Of a DNA stretch of 64,000 nt, positions 16,756 through 25,628 are shown piece after piece. This DNA is from Poindextera sp963706385 (GTDB lineage: Bacteria > Pseudomonadota > Alphaproteobacteria > Caulobacterales > Caulobacteraceae), in the NCBI GenBank assembly GCA_963706385.1, contig OY970153.1, positions 1,178,001-1,242,000 on the forward strand. Reading direction: 5' to 3'. A program made the position numbers and the translations under genes. Within the stretch, counting starts at the first letter, position 1, and every line of letters starts with the position of its first letter. Under the pieces are notes generated by a model. It was not told the origin of the DNA. It worked only from the letters and a program-made list of their open reading frames with translations, and ran no database searches.

Positions 16756-18141
16756 ATGAACACCGTCTCACCCGCCGCGGCCGTGCGCCGGCGCCAGCTC
16801 GCCCTGCTGCCGCGCTACGATTCCCGCGCGCCGCGCTATACGAGCTATCCCACCGCGGTGCAGTTCACCCCGCGGGTCGACTCCGAGCGCTATGCCGAAT
16901 GGCTGTCGCAGATATCGTTGGCCGAGCCGTTGTCGATCTACGCCCACATCCCGTTCTGCGCGCGGCTGTGCTGGTACTGCGGCTGCAACACCCGGGTGGT
17001 GCATCGCACCGAATCGATCGCCGACTACGTCGCCCTGCTGGACCAGGAGATCGGCCTGGTCGAACGACGCCTGGCCGGGCGCGGACGGGTGCGGTCGATC
17101 CATCTGGGCGGCGGCACGCCCAACATGCTGAGCGCGGACGACCTCGAAGCGCTGTTCGGCGCGCTGCGGCGGGCGTTCGATCTCATCGACGGCGCGGAGA
17201 TCGCGGCCGAACTCGACCCGGCCCAACTGACCGCGGACTGGGCCAAAGCCGCCGCCCGCCAGGGCCTGAACCGCGCCAGCCTCGGGGTGCAGGACCTCTC
17301 GCCCGAGGTGCAGGCGGCGGTCAATCGGCGCGAGCCGTTCGAGGTGGTCGAGCGGGCGGCCGAGACGCTTCGCCAGGCCGGCGTCCGCGCGCTGAACTTC
17401 GATCTGATGTACGGCCTGCCGCGGCAGACCGCGGCCGATGTCACAGGCACCCTGGACCAGGTGCTGACGCTGGCGCCCTCGCGCATCGCCCTGTTCGGCT
17501 ACGCCCATGTGCCGTGGATGAAGTCGCACCAGAAGCTGCTCGACGAGGCCGAACTGCCGAACGCCGCCCAGCGCCTCGAGCAGAGCCAGATCGCCGCCGA
17601 ACGGCTGGCGGCGGAAGGCTATGTCAGCGTCGGCATGGACCATTTCGCCAGGCCCGACGATTCGCTGGCCATCGCGCTGACCGAGCGGAGCCTGCACCGC
17701 AACTTCCAGGGCTACACCACCGACCAGGCCGGCGCCCTGATCGGCTTCGGCGTCTCGGCCATCGGCCGGCTGCCGCAGGGCTATGTGCAGAACCAGCCTT
17801 CCGAACTTCAGTGGCGCGCGGCCGTGGCCGAGGGCCGGCTGGCGACCGCCCGCGGCGTGGCCTTGAGCGACGAGGACCGCTTCCGCGGCGAGGTGATCGA
17901 GCGGCTGATGTGCGAGCTGAGCGTGGACCTCGACGCCGTGGCCGCGCGGCGTGGCCGCCAGGCCTCGGAACTGGCCGACGCCGTGGCCGGCCTTGCGCCG
18001 CTGGAGGCGGACGGGGTGGTCGAGCGGCGCGGCGCGGTGATCGCCGTCACCGAGGTCGGCCGCCCGTTCGTGCGCTCGGCCTGCGCCCTGTTCGACGCCT
18101 ACCTGGACCCCGCCGCGCTCAGGCATTCGCGGGTGGTGTGA
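16756..18141 (+). CDS. hemN: Oxygen-independent coproporphyrinogen III dehydrogenase
   Basis: 461 aa radical SAM enzyme that converts coproporphyrinogen III to protoporphyrinogen IX without O2, supplying heme for the cbb3 and other cytochromes under low oxygen. The iron-sulfur motif is HIPFCARLCWYCGCNT with C68, C72, C75 and the HemN-specific fourth Cys C77, which separates true HemN from HemW. RYTSYPTAVQF near the N-terminus and GGGTPNML are also HemN features. HemN is commonly FNR-controlled and a box precedes it here. Confidence 0.95.
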   Translation: MNTVSPAAAVRRRQLALLPRYDSRAPRYTSYPTAVQFTPRVDSERYAEWLSQISLAEPLSIYAHIPFCARLCWYCGCNTRVVHRTESIADYVALLDQEIGLVERRLAGRGRVRSIHLGGGTPNMLSADDLEALFGALRRAFDLIDGAEIAAELDPAQLTADWAKAAARQGLNRASLGVQDLSPEVQAAVNRREPFEVVERAAETLRQAGVRALNFDLMYGLPRQTAADVTGTLDQVLTLAPSRIALFGYAHVPWMKSHQKLLDEAELPNAAQRLEQSQIAAERLAAEGYVSVGMDHFARPDDSLAIALTERSLHRNFQGYTTDQAGALIGFGVSAIGRLPQGYVQNQPSELQWRAAVAEGRLATARGVALSDEDRFRGEVIERLMCELSVDLDAVAARRGRQASELADAVAGLAPLEADGVVERRGAVIAVTEVGRPFVRSACALFDAYLDPAALRHSRVV

Positions 18142-18152
18142 CGCCGGCGCGG

Positions 18153-18166
18153 TTGACGCAGATCAT
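18153..18166 (+). promoter_or_regulatory. FNR/FixK-type box upstream of the BON protein gene
   Basis: TTGACGCAGATCAT matches TTGAY-N4-RTCAA at all but the final base. It ends 84 bp before the ATG of the BON-domain gene and lies just after the hemN stop. Confidence 0.6.
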
Positions 18167-18250
18167 GTCGAACCGGGCCGAGCGGTTGATAGTTGGCGGC
18201 CGTCGGCGCCTCCGCCATCGAGGAAGCGGCGCCAATCCGGAGTCATCTCG

Positions 18251-18898
18251 ATGGACGACAGGACCCTTCGCCAGCACATCATCGACGAGCTCGACTGGGA
18301 GCCCACCGTGGACGCCGCCAACATCGGCGTCGCGGTCAACAACGGCGTCGTGACCCTGAGCGGGCACGTGCCGAGCTACGCCCAGCTGATCGCCGCCGAG
18401 GCCGCGGTCAAGCGGGTCAAGGGCGTGGCGGCCATCGCCCAGGACATCGAGGTCCGCTTCACCGGGGCGGCCGCCCACAGCGACGAGGACATCGCCGGCC
18501 GCGCGGCCCTGTTGCTCAAGTGGAGCGCCGAACTGCCCAAGGAGGCCATCCAGGTGAAGGTGTCCAAGGGCTGGATCACCCTGACCGGCGAGGTCGAGTG
18601 GCAGTATCAGCGCGCCGCGGCCGAGGACAGCGTGCGCACTCTCGTGGGCGTCAAGGGGGTGAGCAATCTGATCACCGTCAAGCCCCGCGCCGCGGCCGAG
18701 GTGGTCGCGCGCGGCATCGAGGCGGCGCTGAACCGCGACGCGCGTCTGGAGGCGCATCGGATCAAGGTCACCGTGCATGACGGCAGGGTCAGGCTCGAGG
18801 GCCGGGTGCGAAGCTGGCACGAGCGGGACGCCGCCGAGCGCGCCGCCTGGGCCGCGCCGGGTGTCGAGGCGGTCGAGGACCACCTGGTGATCGGCTGA
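18251..18898 (+). CDS. Triple BON-domain protein
   Basis: 215 aa with three consecutive BON domains (about 1-75, 80-148 and 149-215). Each has the VxNGVVTLSGHV-type strand-turn-strand core: NNGVVTLSGHVPSY, SKGWITLTGEVEW and HDGRVRLEGRVRSW. There is no signal peptide, so it is cytoplasmic. Proteins of this type recur in stress and hypoxia clusters beside Hsp20 and universal stress proteins; their role is unknown, perhaps membrane or ligand binding. GGAG precedes the ATG, and a near-consensus FNR box lies upstream. It converges on the nitroreductase gene with a 1-bp gap. Confidence 0.9.
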   Translation: MDDRTLRQHIIDELDWEPTVDAANIGVAVNNGVVTLSGHVPSYAQLIAAEAAVKRVKGVAAIAQDIEVRFTGAAAHSDEDIAGRAALLLKWSAELPKEAIQVKVSKGWITLTGEVEWQYQRAAAEDSVRTLVGVKGVSNLITVKPRAAAEVVARGIEAALNRDARLEAHRIKVTVHDGRVRLEGRVRSWHERDAAERAAWAAPGVEAVEDHLVIG

Positions 18899-18899
18899 A

Positions 18900-20090
18900 T
18901 CAGCTTTCGATCACCGCGCGCAAGGCCCGGCGGGGACTGGGCGGCGCATCGATCGTGGGGATTCCCGCGCGAAACGAGAAGGTGGCCTGCCAGCCGGGCC
19001 CGGTGAGATCGCTCATCCGTCTGCTCCACTCATCGCCCGCGCCCCGCTGTCGTTCGCGATCGATCATCTCGATCGGCTGGTTGAGCGGCTGCAACGCGAT
19101 CCCGCGCGCGGTGGCCCCCAGATGCAGCCGCTGCCAGACGCGTCCCGCGGCGATCGCGTCGGGCCGGTCGTAGCGGTCGCGCACGGCGATCAGTCCGGTC
19201 AGCGGCGCGCTCGCCAGCTGGGTGTCGCGGGTCTGGTCGAACCAGACCGCGTGGCCGGTCTTGGGCGACACTGGAAACGTCCTGGCGAGCGTCAGCTTGA
19301 GCGGCGACAGGCCGGCCGTTTCGAGCGTCGGCCCGTCGCGATGCGCCTCGATCTCGGCGCGTGAAGCGCGGAACCAGCGGTCGCTGTCGCCGATCATCCG
19401 AGCGTCGGCGATGATGGCCTCCGTCGCGTCGAGCACCGCCGCGTCGAACCGACGCCGGTCGGGCCCGTCGTCGAACAGGAACAGCTTGACCCCGTCGCCG
19501 ACCCCGTCATCTAGCGCGAAATCGCGCCAGCCTTTCGGGACGGGACGGTCGCGGTGGTAAGCGAAACGATTGGTGTGGCGCCTTGGAATCAGATCGTAGA
19601 GCGGGTCGGCCGCCGACGACGCGCGCTTGTTCAGGTGAAGCGTGGCCGCCAGCGCTGGCGCGCGCCGCTCGGTGAACGTGCTCAGCGATCCGGGCTCCGC
19701 CTCCAGCCGCGCCGAATAGCCGTTAGGTCCGGCCGCCAGCAGCGCGTTCTGAATCGCGCAACCCAGCCCCAGGTGCAGCTCGCGCACGAAGGCGTCCATC
19801 GCGCCCAGATTGCGCGACAGGTCGGCGAATATCTCGATCCGCTCACCGCCTAGTCGAAACAGCCAGGGTTGGGTGTCGTGCGGATTGGCCGCCAGGATCG
19901 CCGCGGCCACGAGCGCGGTCGGCGTTCCGCGCAAGGCCGGATCATTCCACTGCCGCCAGGGCGAATAGGCGTCGCCAGCTTCAGGCTTCCGCGCGGCGTC
20001 GGCCGCGTCCATGACGCCGGCCGCGGCCGAAAGCAGCACCAGGGCGCCGCCCATGAGGACGTCGCGTCTAGCGACGGATTGTTCAAGCAT
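18900..20090 (-). CDS. Acg-type nitroreductase-like flavoprotein with Tat-like signal
   Basis: 396 aa. Start at 20090 chosen because AAGGAGA precedes it; a longer in-frame start at 20132 would run through the operator palindrome. The N-terminus VARRDVLMGGALVLLSAAAG is Tat-like. Body resembles the Acg family, a degenerate duplicated nitroreductase fold that sequesters FMN: AAILAANPHDTQPWLFRL near the N-terminus, IPRRHTNRFAYHRDRP, and FPVSPKTGHAVWF in the second half. Acg is a member of the mycobacterial dormancy (DosR) regulon. Here a TetR-family gene lies directly upstream with a matching operator in between, so it is probably repressed by that regulator. Confidence 0.8.
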   Translation of the reverse strand: MLEQSVARRDVLMGGALVLLSAAAGVMDAADAARKPEAGDAYSPWRQWNDPALRGTPTALVAAAILAANPHDTQPWLFRLGGERIEIFADLSRNLGAMDAFVRELHLGLGCAIQNALLAAGPNGYSARLEAEPGSLSTFTERRAPALAATLHLNKRASSAADPLYDLIPRRHTNRFAYHRDRPVPKGWRDFALDDGVGDGVKLFLFDDGPDRRRFDAAVLDATEAIIADARMIGDSDRWFRASRAEIEAHRDGPTLETAGLSPLKLTLARTFPVSPKTGHAVWFDQTRDTQLASAPLTGLIAVRDRYDRPDAIAAGRVWQRLHLGATARGIALQPLNQPIEMIDRERQRGAGDEWSRRMSDLTGPGWQATFSFRAGIPTIDAPPSPRRALRAVIES

Positions 20091-20105
20091 GGTTTTCTCC
20101 TTTTG

Positions 20106-20121
20106 GTCACCGATAGGTGAC
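20106..20121 (-). promoter_or_regulatory. TetR-type operator upstream of the nitroreductase gene
   Basis: GTCACCGATAGGTGAC: 6-bp perfect inverted arms with 4-bp spacer, 16 bp upstream of the nitroreductase ATG. The same arms and spacing occur at the tetR start (20769-20784), and nowhere else was noticed, which supports a shared binding site for the TetR protein. Confidence 0.75.
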
Positions 20122-20143
20122 ATAAAGCTCAAAAAAATGGGGA

Positions 20144-20776
20144 TCAGGACTGGCGCAAGACCCCGTCGATGACGCTGTCCAGAGCCGCGCTGATCCGCTC
20201 CCAGTCCTGGTCGGTCCGGATCGGCACGCCGCTCATCATGCGGATCTTTTGCGCGCGAACGGCCAAATAGTTGACCGCGACGCCCAGGATCATGCCGATC
20301 GCCTCAAGGTCGACCGCCTTCGGCAGGCTGAAATGCTCGCCGATCCAGCGCGCGAGTTCGACCGACCGCCGCTCACGCACCACTTCCAGGGCGACCACGA
20401 GCGCGGTCCGCCGCAGAGGCTCGGCGGCCATCACCGCCAGAGTGATCGGGCGCGAGCGAATCGCCTGAGCGTGGCGGCGCAGGATCAGCTTCATCACCTC
20501 GGCGAGCGAGACGCGCGCCGGATCGATGTCACGGGTCAGATCGTCAAGCGACCACCAGAAGTCGCTGCGCGCGGCGAACGCCGCATAGGCGCCGTCGAGG
20601 TCGCCGAAGTAGCGGTAGATCAGCACCTTGTCACAGCCGGCCTCGCGGGCCACGGCGTTCACTCCGATACCGACAAGTCCGTCGCGTACGATCATCCGAC
20701 CGATCGCCGTCAGTATCTTCTCCCGCATCGCTTCCGCGTCGCGGACAGCAACCGTCTTCGAAATTGAAGTCACCAT
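20144..20776 (-). CDS. TetR family transcriptional regulator
   Basis: 210 aa. N-terminal helix-turn-helix: REKILTAIGRMIVRDGLVGIGVNAVAREAGCDKVLIYRYFGDLDG (about 15-60) is a standard TetR DNA-binding domain. The C-terminal ligand domain is not assignable. The start at 20776 lies within a perfect 16-bp palindrome, indicating autorepression. It is followed 53 bp later by the Acg-type nitroreductase gene, its likely target, whose upstream region carries the same operator. Inducer unknown; TetR-nitroreductase pairs often respond to quinones or nitro compounds (inference). Confidence 0.9.
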   Translation of the reverse strand: MVTSISKTVAVRDAEAMREKILTAIGRMIVRDGLVGIGVNAVAREAGCDKVLIYRYFGDLDGAYAAFAARSDFWWSLDDLTRDIDPARVSLAEVMKLILRRHAQAIRSRPITLAVMAAEPLRRTALVVALEVVRERRSVELARWIGEHFSLPKAVDLEAIGMILGVAVNYLAVRAQKIRMMSGVPIRTDQDWERISAALDSVIDGVLRQS

Positions 20777-20784
20777 ATGGTGAC
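20769..20784 (-). promoter_or_regulatory. Perfect palindromic operator over the tetR start codon
   Basis: GTCACCATATGGTGAC is a perfect 16-bp palindrome covering the tetR ATG. It shares GTCACC-N4-GGTGAC with the site at 20106-20121. Binding here would block tetR transcription or translation start (autoregulation). Confidence 0.75.
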
Positions 20785-20899
20785 ATATACGCCGCCAGTC
20801 CACGCTTGGCAAGCCAGGGCGTCGATGAAACGAGGTGGGCCCGTGTTGTTGCTCCTTCTCCAGAAAGGAGCGCGCGTCCACGCGCGGCGCTCGCCTCGC

Positions 20900-20914
20900 G
20901 GGGCCCGAAGCGGG
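20900..20914 (-). terminator. Possible terminator hairpin after the radical SAM gene
   Basis: GGCCCG and CGGGCC arms around a 3-base loop, 14 bp beyond the radical SAM stop on the minus strand. GC-rich and without a clear T-run, so only a weak candidate. Confidence 0.35.
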
Positions 20915-20928
20915 CCGGCCTCCCCTCC

Positions 20929-22518
20929 CTACTCCGCGGCGACCCGGATCGGATCGCGCAGCTTGGCCGAATAGTGGGAGGCGTTCATCGCGCCCGCAGA
21001 GGCCTCGCGGGCGAACCGGATCAGGTGGCGGGAGATCAGGCCGGCCTGGATCACCGATTCGATCTCTCCGCGCTTCAGCTTGGGCCAGGCGAAGGCCCAG
21101 AACTCGCGTCGGTAGTCGCTGCGCACGCCGACCTTCCACAGGATCTTGGTCAGCAGGGACAGGCCCTTCCTGATATTGGCCCACGAGGCCCGCTGCGGGC
21201 TGGCCGGACGCGGGAAGCGGTTGGCGTAGGTAGTCCGCACCTGATGCTCGTAACGGGCGAACAGCGTCGCCGGGTCATAGGCGCGGGCCATGGTCTCGCG
21301 CCACATCGCCACCACCGTCTCGTAGGGCAGCAGAAAATCGACGTTGGACTCGCGCTCGTCGTCGTGAATCAGACGGCCGGCGCGGGCCAACCGGTCCCAC
21401 AGCGCGGTCTTGGGCAAAGCCTGCAACAGGTTGATGGTCAGCATCGGGATGCGCGAGATCTCGATGAAATCGAGGAGGCTCTGACCGGAATGCTCGGTGT
21501 CGGTGTCCAGACCCAGGATGATTCCCGAGACCACCTCCATGCCGTAATGGTTGAGGGTCTCGACGCCCTCCAAGATCGGCACCATCATGTTGTGGGACTT
21601 GGACATCGCCTTCAGCGCTTCGGGCTCGGGCGTCTCGATGCCGCAGAACACGGTGTCGAAACCGGCCTCGCGCATCATGGCCAGAAGGTCGGGCGCGCGG
21701 GCGATGTTGAGCGTGGCTTCGCAGGCGAACGAGATGGCGTAGCCGTTGCGCCGCTGCCAGGCGATCAGATGCGGCAAAAGCGCCTTCACCGCCCGCCGGT
21801 TGGCGATGAAGTTGTCGTCGACGAAATAGACCGCGTTGTTGACCCCGCACGCCAGCAGCTTGTCGAGCTCGCGGGTGATCTGTTCGGGCGCCTTCAGCCG
21901 CGGGATGCGGCCGTAGAGGCCGGGAATGTCGCAGAACTCGCACTGGTAGGGGCAGCCCGAGGAGAACTGGATGCTGCCCAGGAAATAGCGACGCACCTCG
22001 GCCAGCTCATAGGCCGGCGGCGGGCAGTCGGTGAGCGGGCGCCGTTCGTCGGTGGTCAGCACCACCTGCCGGGGCGGGCGCGAGCAATCGGCGGCCAGGC
22101 GGGCGAACAGCGCCTCGGTCGCATCGCCCAGCTCGCCAACGTGCAGATAGTCGAAGTCGGGATAGTAGTCCGGGCAGGCCGACACCGAGGGTCCGCCAAG
22201 CACGGTCGTCCGGCCGGCCGCATGAGCGCGCCGGCAGATGTCGTGAATCTGCGGACGCTGGACGTGCATGCCGCTGACGAACACCACCTCGGCCCAGGCG
22301 AAATCGGCATCGCTGGCGGGGGTCATGTTTTCGTCGATGAAGCGCACCCGCCAGGACGGCGGCAGGGTGGCGGCGATGACCAACAGGCCCTGGGGCGGCA
22401 TGAACGCCTTGATCCCGTCCATCAGCTCGTAGGCGTATTCGAAGGTGCCGAACGACGGCGCGTAGCGTGGCGAGACGCACAGCACCCGGCGCGCGGTCAA
22501 CTGTTCAGACCCGGTCAT
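20929..22518 (-). CDS. B12-binding radical SAM protein, HpnP-like (hopanoid C-2 methylase candidate)
   Basis: 529 aa. N-terminal cobalamin-binding region (about 10-150: PPQGLLVIAATLPPSW, RFIDENMTP, GGPSVSACPDYYPDFD), then a radical SAM core with SSGCPYQCEFCD (C189, C193, C196), and a C-terminal extension of the DUF4070 kind (LLQALPKTALWDRL, MARAYDPATLFARYEHQV). This domain order and many of these segments agree with what I recall of HpnP, which methylates hopanoids at C-2, but related B12 radical SAM methylases of unknown substrate share it. No squalene-hopene cyclase or other hpn gene is in the window, so the substrate is uncertain. Single gene between the tetR gene and a divergent small membrane protein gene. 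Confidence 0.72.
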   Translation of the reverse strand: MTGSEQLTARRVLCVSPRYAPSFGTFEYAYELMDGIKAFMPPQGLLVIAATLPPSWRVRFIDENMTPASDADFAWAEVVFVSGMHVQRPQIHDICRRAHAAGRTTVLGGPSVSACPDYYPDFDYLHVGELGDATEALFARLAADCSRPPRQVVLTTDERRPLTDCPPPAYELAEVRRYFLGSIQFSSGCPYQCEFCDIPGLYGRIPRLKAPEQITRELDKLLACGVNNAVYFVDDNFIANRRAVKALLPHLIAWQRRNGYAISFACEATLNIARAPDLLAMMREAGFDTVFCGIETPEPEALKAMSKSHNMMVPILEGVETLNHYGMEVVSGIILGLDTDTEHSGQSLLDFIEISRIPMLTINLLQALPKTALWDRLARAGRLIHDDERESNVDFLLPYETVVAMWRETMARAYDPATLFARYEHQVRTTYANRFPRPASPQRASWANIRKGLSLLTKILWKVGVRSDYRREFWAFAWPKLKRGEIESVIQAGLISRHLIRFAREASAGAMNASHYSAKLRDPIRVAAE

Positions 22519-22706
22519 CGCGCGTCCGCGCCTCCTTCAAGCGGCGTCTGAACAGAGGCGGACCCGATCCGGCGTCGATCGCGAACGCCATCCGGGTCTG
22601 ACCGGTCCAGCCCACAGTCAGCTATTCACACTAGAAGCCGCTTGGGTAGGCAAGAGGCGGATGTCGAAAAACCACTTCGGACATCGACGATCCGTCGTTT
22701 CGCGAT

Positions 22707-22720
22707 CTGATCGAGGTCAA
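22707..22720 (+). promoter_or_regulatory. FNR/FixK-type box upstream of the membrane protein/kinase pair
   Basis: CTGATCGAGGTCAA has one mismatch (first base) to TTGAY-N4-RTCAA and ends 56 bp before the ATG at 22777. It lies within the 258-bp gap 22519-22776, where no gene was seen. Confidence 0.6.
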
Positions 22721-22776
22721 GGACTTGCCCCCCGCGTCGTGCGAGGCTGACGCCAAACCGTGGTGGAGAGCGACGG

Positions 22777-23004
22777 ATGGGACAGCTGATTCATCGCTTG
22801 ATCGGCCTTCTGCTGGCGCTGACCGGCGCCGGCCTGCTGGCCTATCTGGCCGAGGCCCTCTACACCCCGTCGGAGCGCTGGGTGAACGTTCTGGTGGCGA
22901 TCAACATGCCGACCATGCTGCTGCTGACCTTGACCGGCGTGGGGCTGATCGCCGGCGGGCTGTGGATGCTGCTGCACCCGAACCGGCCGGACGCGCGCGC
23001 CTGA
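22777..23004 (+). CDS. Small two-helix membrane protein
   Basis: 75 aa, two membrane helices (about 5-26 and 39-65) with a short charged C-terminus. No cysteine or recognised family. Translation is likely linked to the kinase fusion gene downstream, whose start overlaps its end. FNR-type box upstream. Confidence 0.75.
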   Translation: MGQLIHRLIGLLLALTGAGLLAYLAEALYTPSERWVNVLVAINMPTMLLLTLTGVGLIAGGLWMLLHPNRPDARA

Positions 23005-25628
23005 CGATCGACCGCGCACCCGATCGGCGGCGCGCCGACGAACGCTCGCCGATCGTCGACGAGGCGGGCCAGGCCGCGATCGTCGCCGCGCTTCAGAGCG
23101 GCGCCGCCACCGGCGATGCGGCGCCGCTGCGGCGCATCGACACCCACCTGTCGCGCGTGTTCATCGCTCCCGAGCGGGTCTACAAGCTCAGCCGCGCGCG
23201 CTGGCATCCGTTCGTCGACCTTTCGAGCCCCGGGCGGCGGCGCGCGGCCGGCGAGGCCGAGGTTTCGGTCAACCGGAGGCTGGCGCCGGGGCTCTACGAG
23301 CGCCTCGCGGCCGTGACCCGCGCGGGCGACGGCGCGATCAGTCTGGACGAACCCGGCGAGGCGGTCGACTGGGTCGTGGTGATGAAGCCGATCGCCCCGG
23401 GCGCGATCCTGGACGAGATGGCGGACGCGGGCGCGCTGCCGGTCCGGATCGTGGAGGATCTCGCCGAGACCGTGGCCGATTTCCACGCCGCGCTGCCGCC
23501 GGTTCGCGGCGCCGGCCGGCCGGCCGACTACAGCCGCATCCTGGCCGGGCTGCGGGCGACCGAGGCGCAGGGCGCGGCCGCCTCGCACGTCCGGCGGCGT
23601 TCGGCGCGGCTGTTCGAGCTGATCGAGGCGGAACTCGCCAGGCGCGCGCCGCAGATCGAGGCCCGCCGCCGGGCCGGCTTCGTCCGCCAGGGTCATGGCG
23701 ACCTGCACCTGGGCAACATCTGCATCTTCAACGGCAAGGTCACGCCGTTCGACGCCTTGGCGTTCGATCCGGCCCTGGCCACCGGCGACGTGCTCTACGA
23801 CCTGGCCTTCCTCCTGATGGACCTTAGGGCGCGCGGTCTCGGCGCGCACGCCAACGTGGCGATGAACCGGTATTGGGACGCCTCGGGCCAGCCCGAATCC
23901 GCCCTGGCGCTGCTGCCCTTGTTCATGGCCCTGCGGGCCATGGTGCGCATGGCGGTGCTGACCGAAGCGGGCGACTTGGCCAAGGCCGGCCGCTATCGCC
24001 GGCTGGCGCTGCGGTTGACGACGCCGACGCGGTCGCGGTTGGCGGCGGTCGGCGGGCTGTCGGGGTCCGGCAAGTCGCTGGTGGCGCGCGAGCTCGCGCC
24101 AAAGCTGCCCGGCGTCTGCGGGGCGCGGCTCCTGCGGTCCGATGTCATTCGAAAGCGTCTCGCCGGGGTGAGCGCGACGCAGCGGCTCGGCGAGGCCGCC
24201 TATGGTCCGGCCGCGCGGGCGGCGGTCTATCGGGTGCTGGCGCATCGCGCGCGCGAGGCGCTGACCACGGGAGCGGCGGTGGTCGCGGACGCCACCTTCA
24301 AGGAGGCCCGCGCGCGTCGGGCGATCGAGGCCGCCGCCGTCGGTCATCCTTTCGCCGGCCTTTGGTTGCGCGCCAGCGCCGGGATCCGCGTCGCGCGCAT
24401 CGCCGGCCGCAGCGGCGATCCCTCCGACATCACCGCCGAGATCGCCGCCCGTCAAAGCGAGCCAGCCGACCTCGACGGGTCATGGCGCGTGCTGGACGCC
24501 GATCGCCCCGCGCGTCTGGTCGTCGCCGACGCCGCCCGTCGCATCGCCGCGGCGGCCGATCCGGGGCCTTCCGGCGCTGTCACCCTGGACGCCAAGGTGC
24601 GGTTTCTCCGTGACCGCCGCGCCTATCCCGGGCGGCGCGCGCCGGTGACCGCGCTGGAGACCCACATGTCCTGGGTCTTTCTCGCCGGGAGACGGGCCTA
24701 CAAGCTGAAGAAGCCGGTCAAGTTCGCCTACCTGGATTTCTCGACTCTGGCGCTGCGGGAGGCGGCCTGCCGCGCCGAGCTCAGGCTGAACCGGCGGCTG
24801 GCGCCGGACGTCTATCTGGGGGTGGTCGCGCTGACCCAAGGGCCGCGGGGCCTGTCGATCGGCGGACCGGGCGCGGTGGTCGACTGGCTGGTGGTCATGC
24901 GCCGGCTGGACAAGGCGGGCGTGCTGGAGGCGCGGTTGGACAACCACGTCACCGACGCCGAGCTCGACCGGCTCGCCGCAACGCTCGCGCGGTTCTACCA
25001 CCGGGCCAGGCCTGTCCGCATCTCGTCGGCGGCCCACTTGGCCGGATGGGCGCGGGCCCTGGCCGCCAACCGCCAAATCCTGCTCGACCCGCGCCTTGGC
25101 CTGCCCGGCGGGCAGGTCCGGACGATCGACCGGGTGCTGCGCCGTTTCCTGAGGACGCAAGGCCGCCGCCTCGCCGAGCGGGTCCGCCGCCGGCGGATCA
25201 TCGAGGCTCACGGCGATCTTCGGCCCGAACACATCTGGATGGGCGATCCGATCCGCATCATCGATTGCCTGGAGTTCAGCCCGACGCTTCGGGCCATCGA
25301 CGCGCTGGACGAAATCGCCTTTCTCGACCTGGAATGCGCCCGGCTCGGCGCGCCGGCGGCCGGCCGACGAATCCGCGCCAAGGTGCTCGCCGCCCTGAAC
25401 GAACAGGCCAGCGAGCCGCTCTACCGCTTCTACCGCTGCCACCGCGCCATGCTGCGCGCCCGGCTGTCGATCGCCCACCTGCTGGAAGCCCATCCGCGCA
25501 CGCCGGAGAAGTGGCCGAGGCAGGCGCGCGCCTACCTGGACCTGGCGCTGGCGGACGCCAGGCGGCTCGAAGTCTGGCTCAATCGACCATCAGGTCGGTC
25601 AGCGGGCGGTGGTCGCGCAGCCGGCTGA
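22962..25628 (+). CDS. Kinase-like / P-loop ATPase / kinase-like triple fusion protein
   Basis: About 888 aa. Domain 1 (about 20-340) is an aminoglycoside-phosphotransferase-like fold of the COG2187 type: HLSRVFIAPERVYKLSRARWHPF, HGDLHLGN near 245, FDALAFD. Domain 2 (about 355-520) is a P-loop kinase-like ATPase with GGLSGSGKS (364-372). Domain 3 (about 535-870) repeats domain 1: HMSWVFLAGRRAYKLKKPVK, HGDLRPEH near 750 and IDCLEFS. APH-ATPase proteins of ~520 aa are common in hypoxia clusters; a third domain in the same chain is unusual. The start is uncertain: GTG at 22962 overlapping the previous gene by 43 bp, or CTG at 23001. The 3' end overlaps convergent prs by 50 bp. Substrate unknown. 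Confidence 0.85.
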   Translation: MDAAAPEPAGRARLTIDRAPDRRRADERSPIVDEAGQAAIVAALQSGAATGDAAPLRRIDTHLSRVFIAPERVYKLSRARWHPFVDLSSPGRRRAAGEAEVSVNRRLAPGLYERLAAVTRAGDGAISLDEPGEAVDWVVVMKPIAPGAILDEMADAGALPVRIVEDLAETVADFHAALPPVRGAGRPADYSRILAGLRATEAQGAAASHVRRRSARLFELIEAELARRAPQIEARRRAGFVRQGHGDLHLGNICIFNGKVTPFDALAFDPALATGDVLYDLAFLLMDLRARGLGAHANVAMNRYWDASGQPESALALLPLFMALRAMVRMAVLTEAGDLAKAGRYRRLALRLTTPTRSRLAAVGGLSGSGKSLVARELAPKLPGVCGARLLRSDVIRKRLAGVSATQRLGEAAYGPAARAAVYRVLAHRAREALTTGAAVVADATFKEARARRAIEAAAVGHPFAGLWLRASAGIRVARIAGRSGDPSDITAEIAARQSEPADLDGSWRVLDADRPARLVVADAARRIAAAADPGPSGAVTLDAKVRFLRDRRAYPGRRAPVTALETHMSWVFLAGRRAYKLKKPVKFAYLDFSTLALREAACRAELRLNRRLAPDVYLGVVALTQGPRGLSIGGPGAVVDWLVVMRRLDKAGVLEARLDNHVTDAELDRLAATLARFYHRARPVRISSAAHLAGWARALAANRQILLDPRLGLPGGQVRTIDRVLRRFLRTQGRRLAERVRRRRIIEAHGDLRPEHIWMGDPIRIIDCLEFSPTLRAIDALDEIAFLDLECARLGAPAAGRRIRAKVLAALNEQASEPLYRFYRCHRAMLRARLSIAHLLEAHPRTPEKWPRQARAYLDLALADARRLEVWLNRPSGRSAGGGRAAG

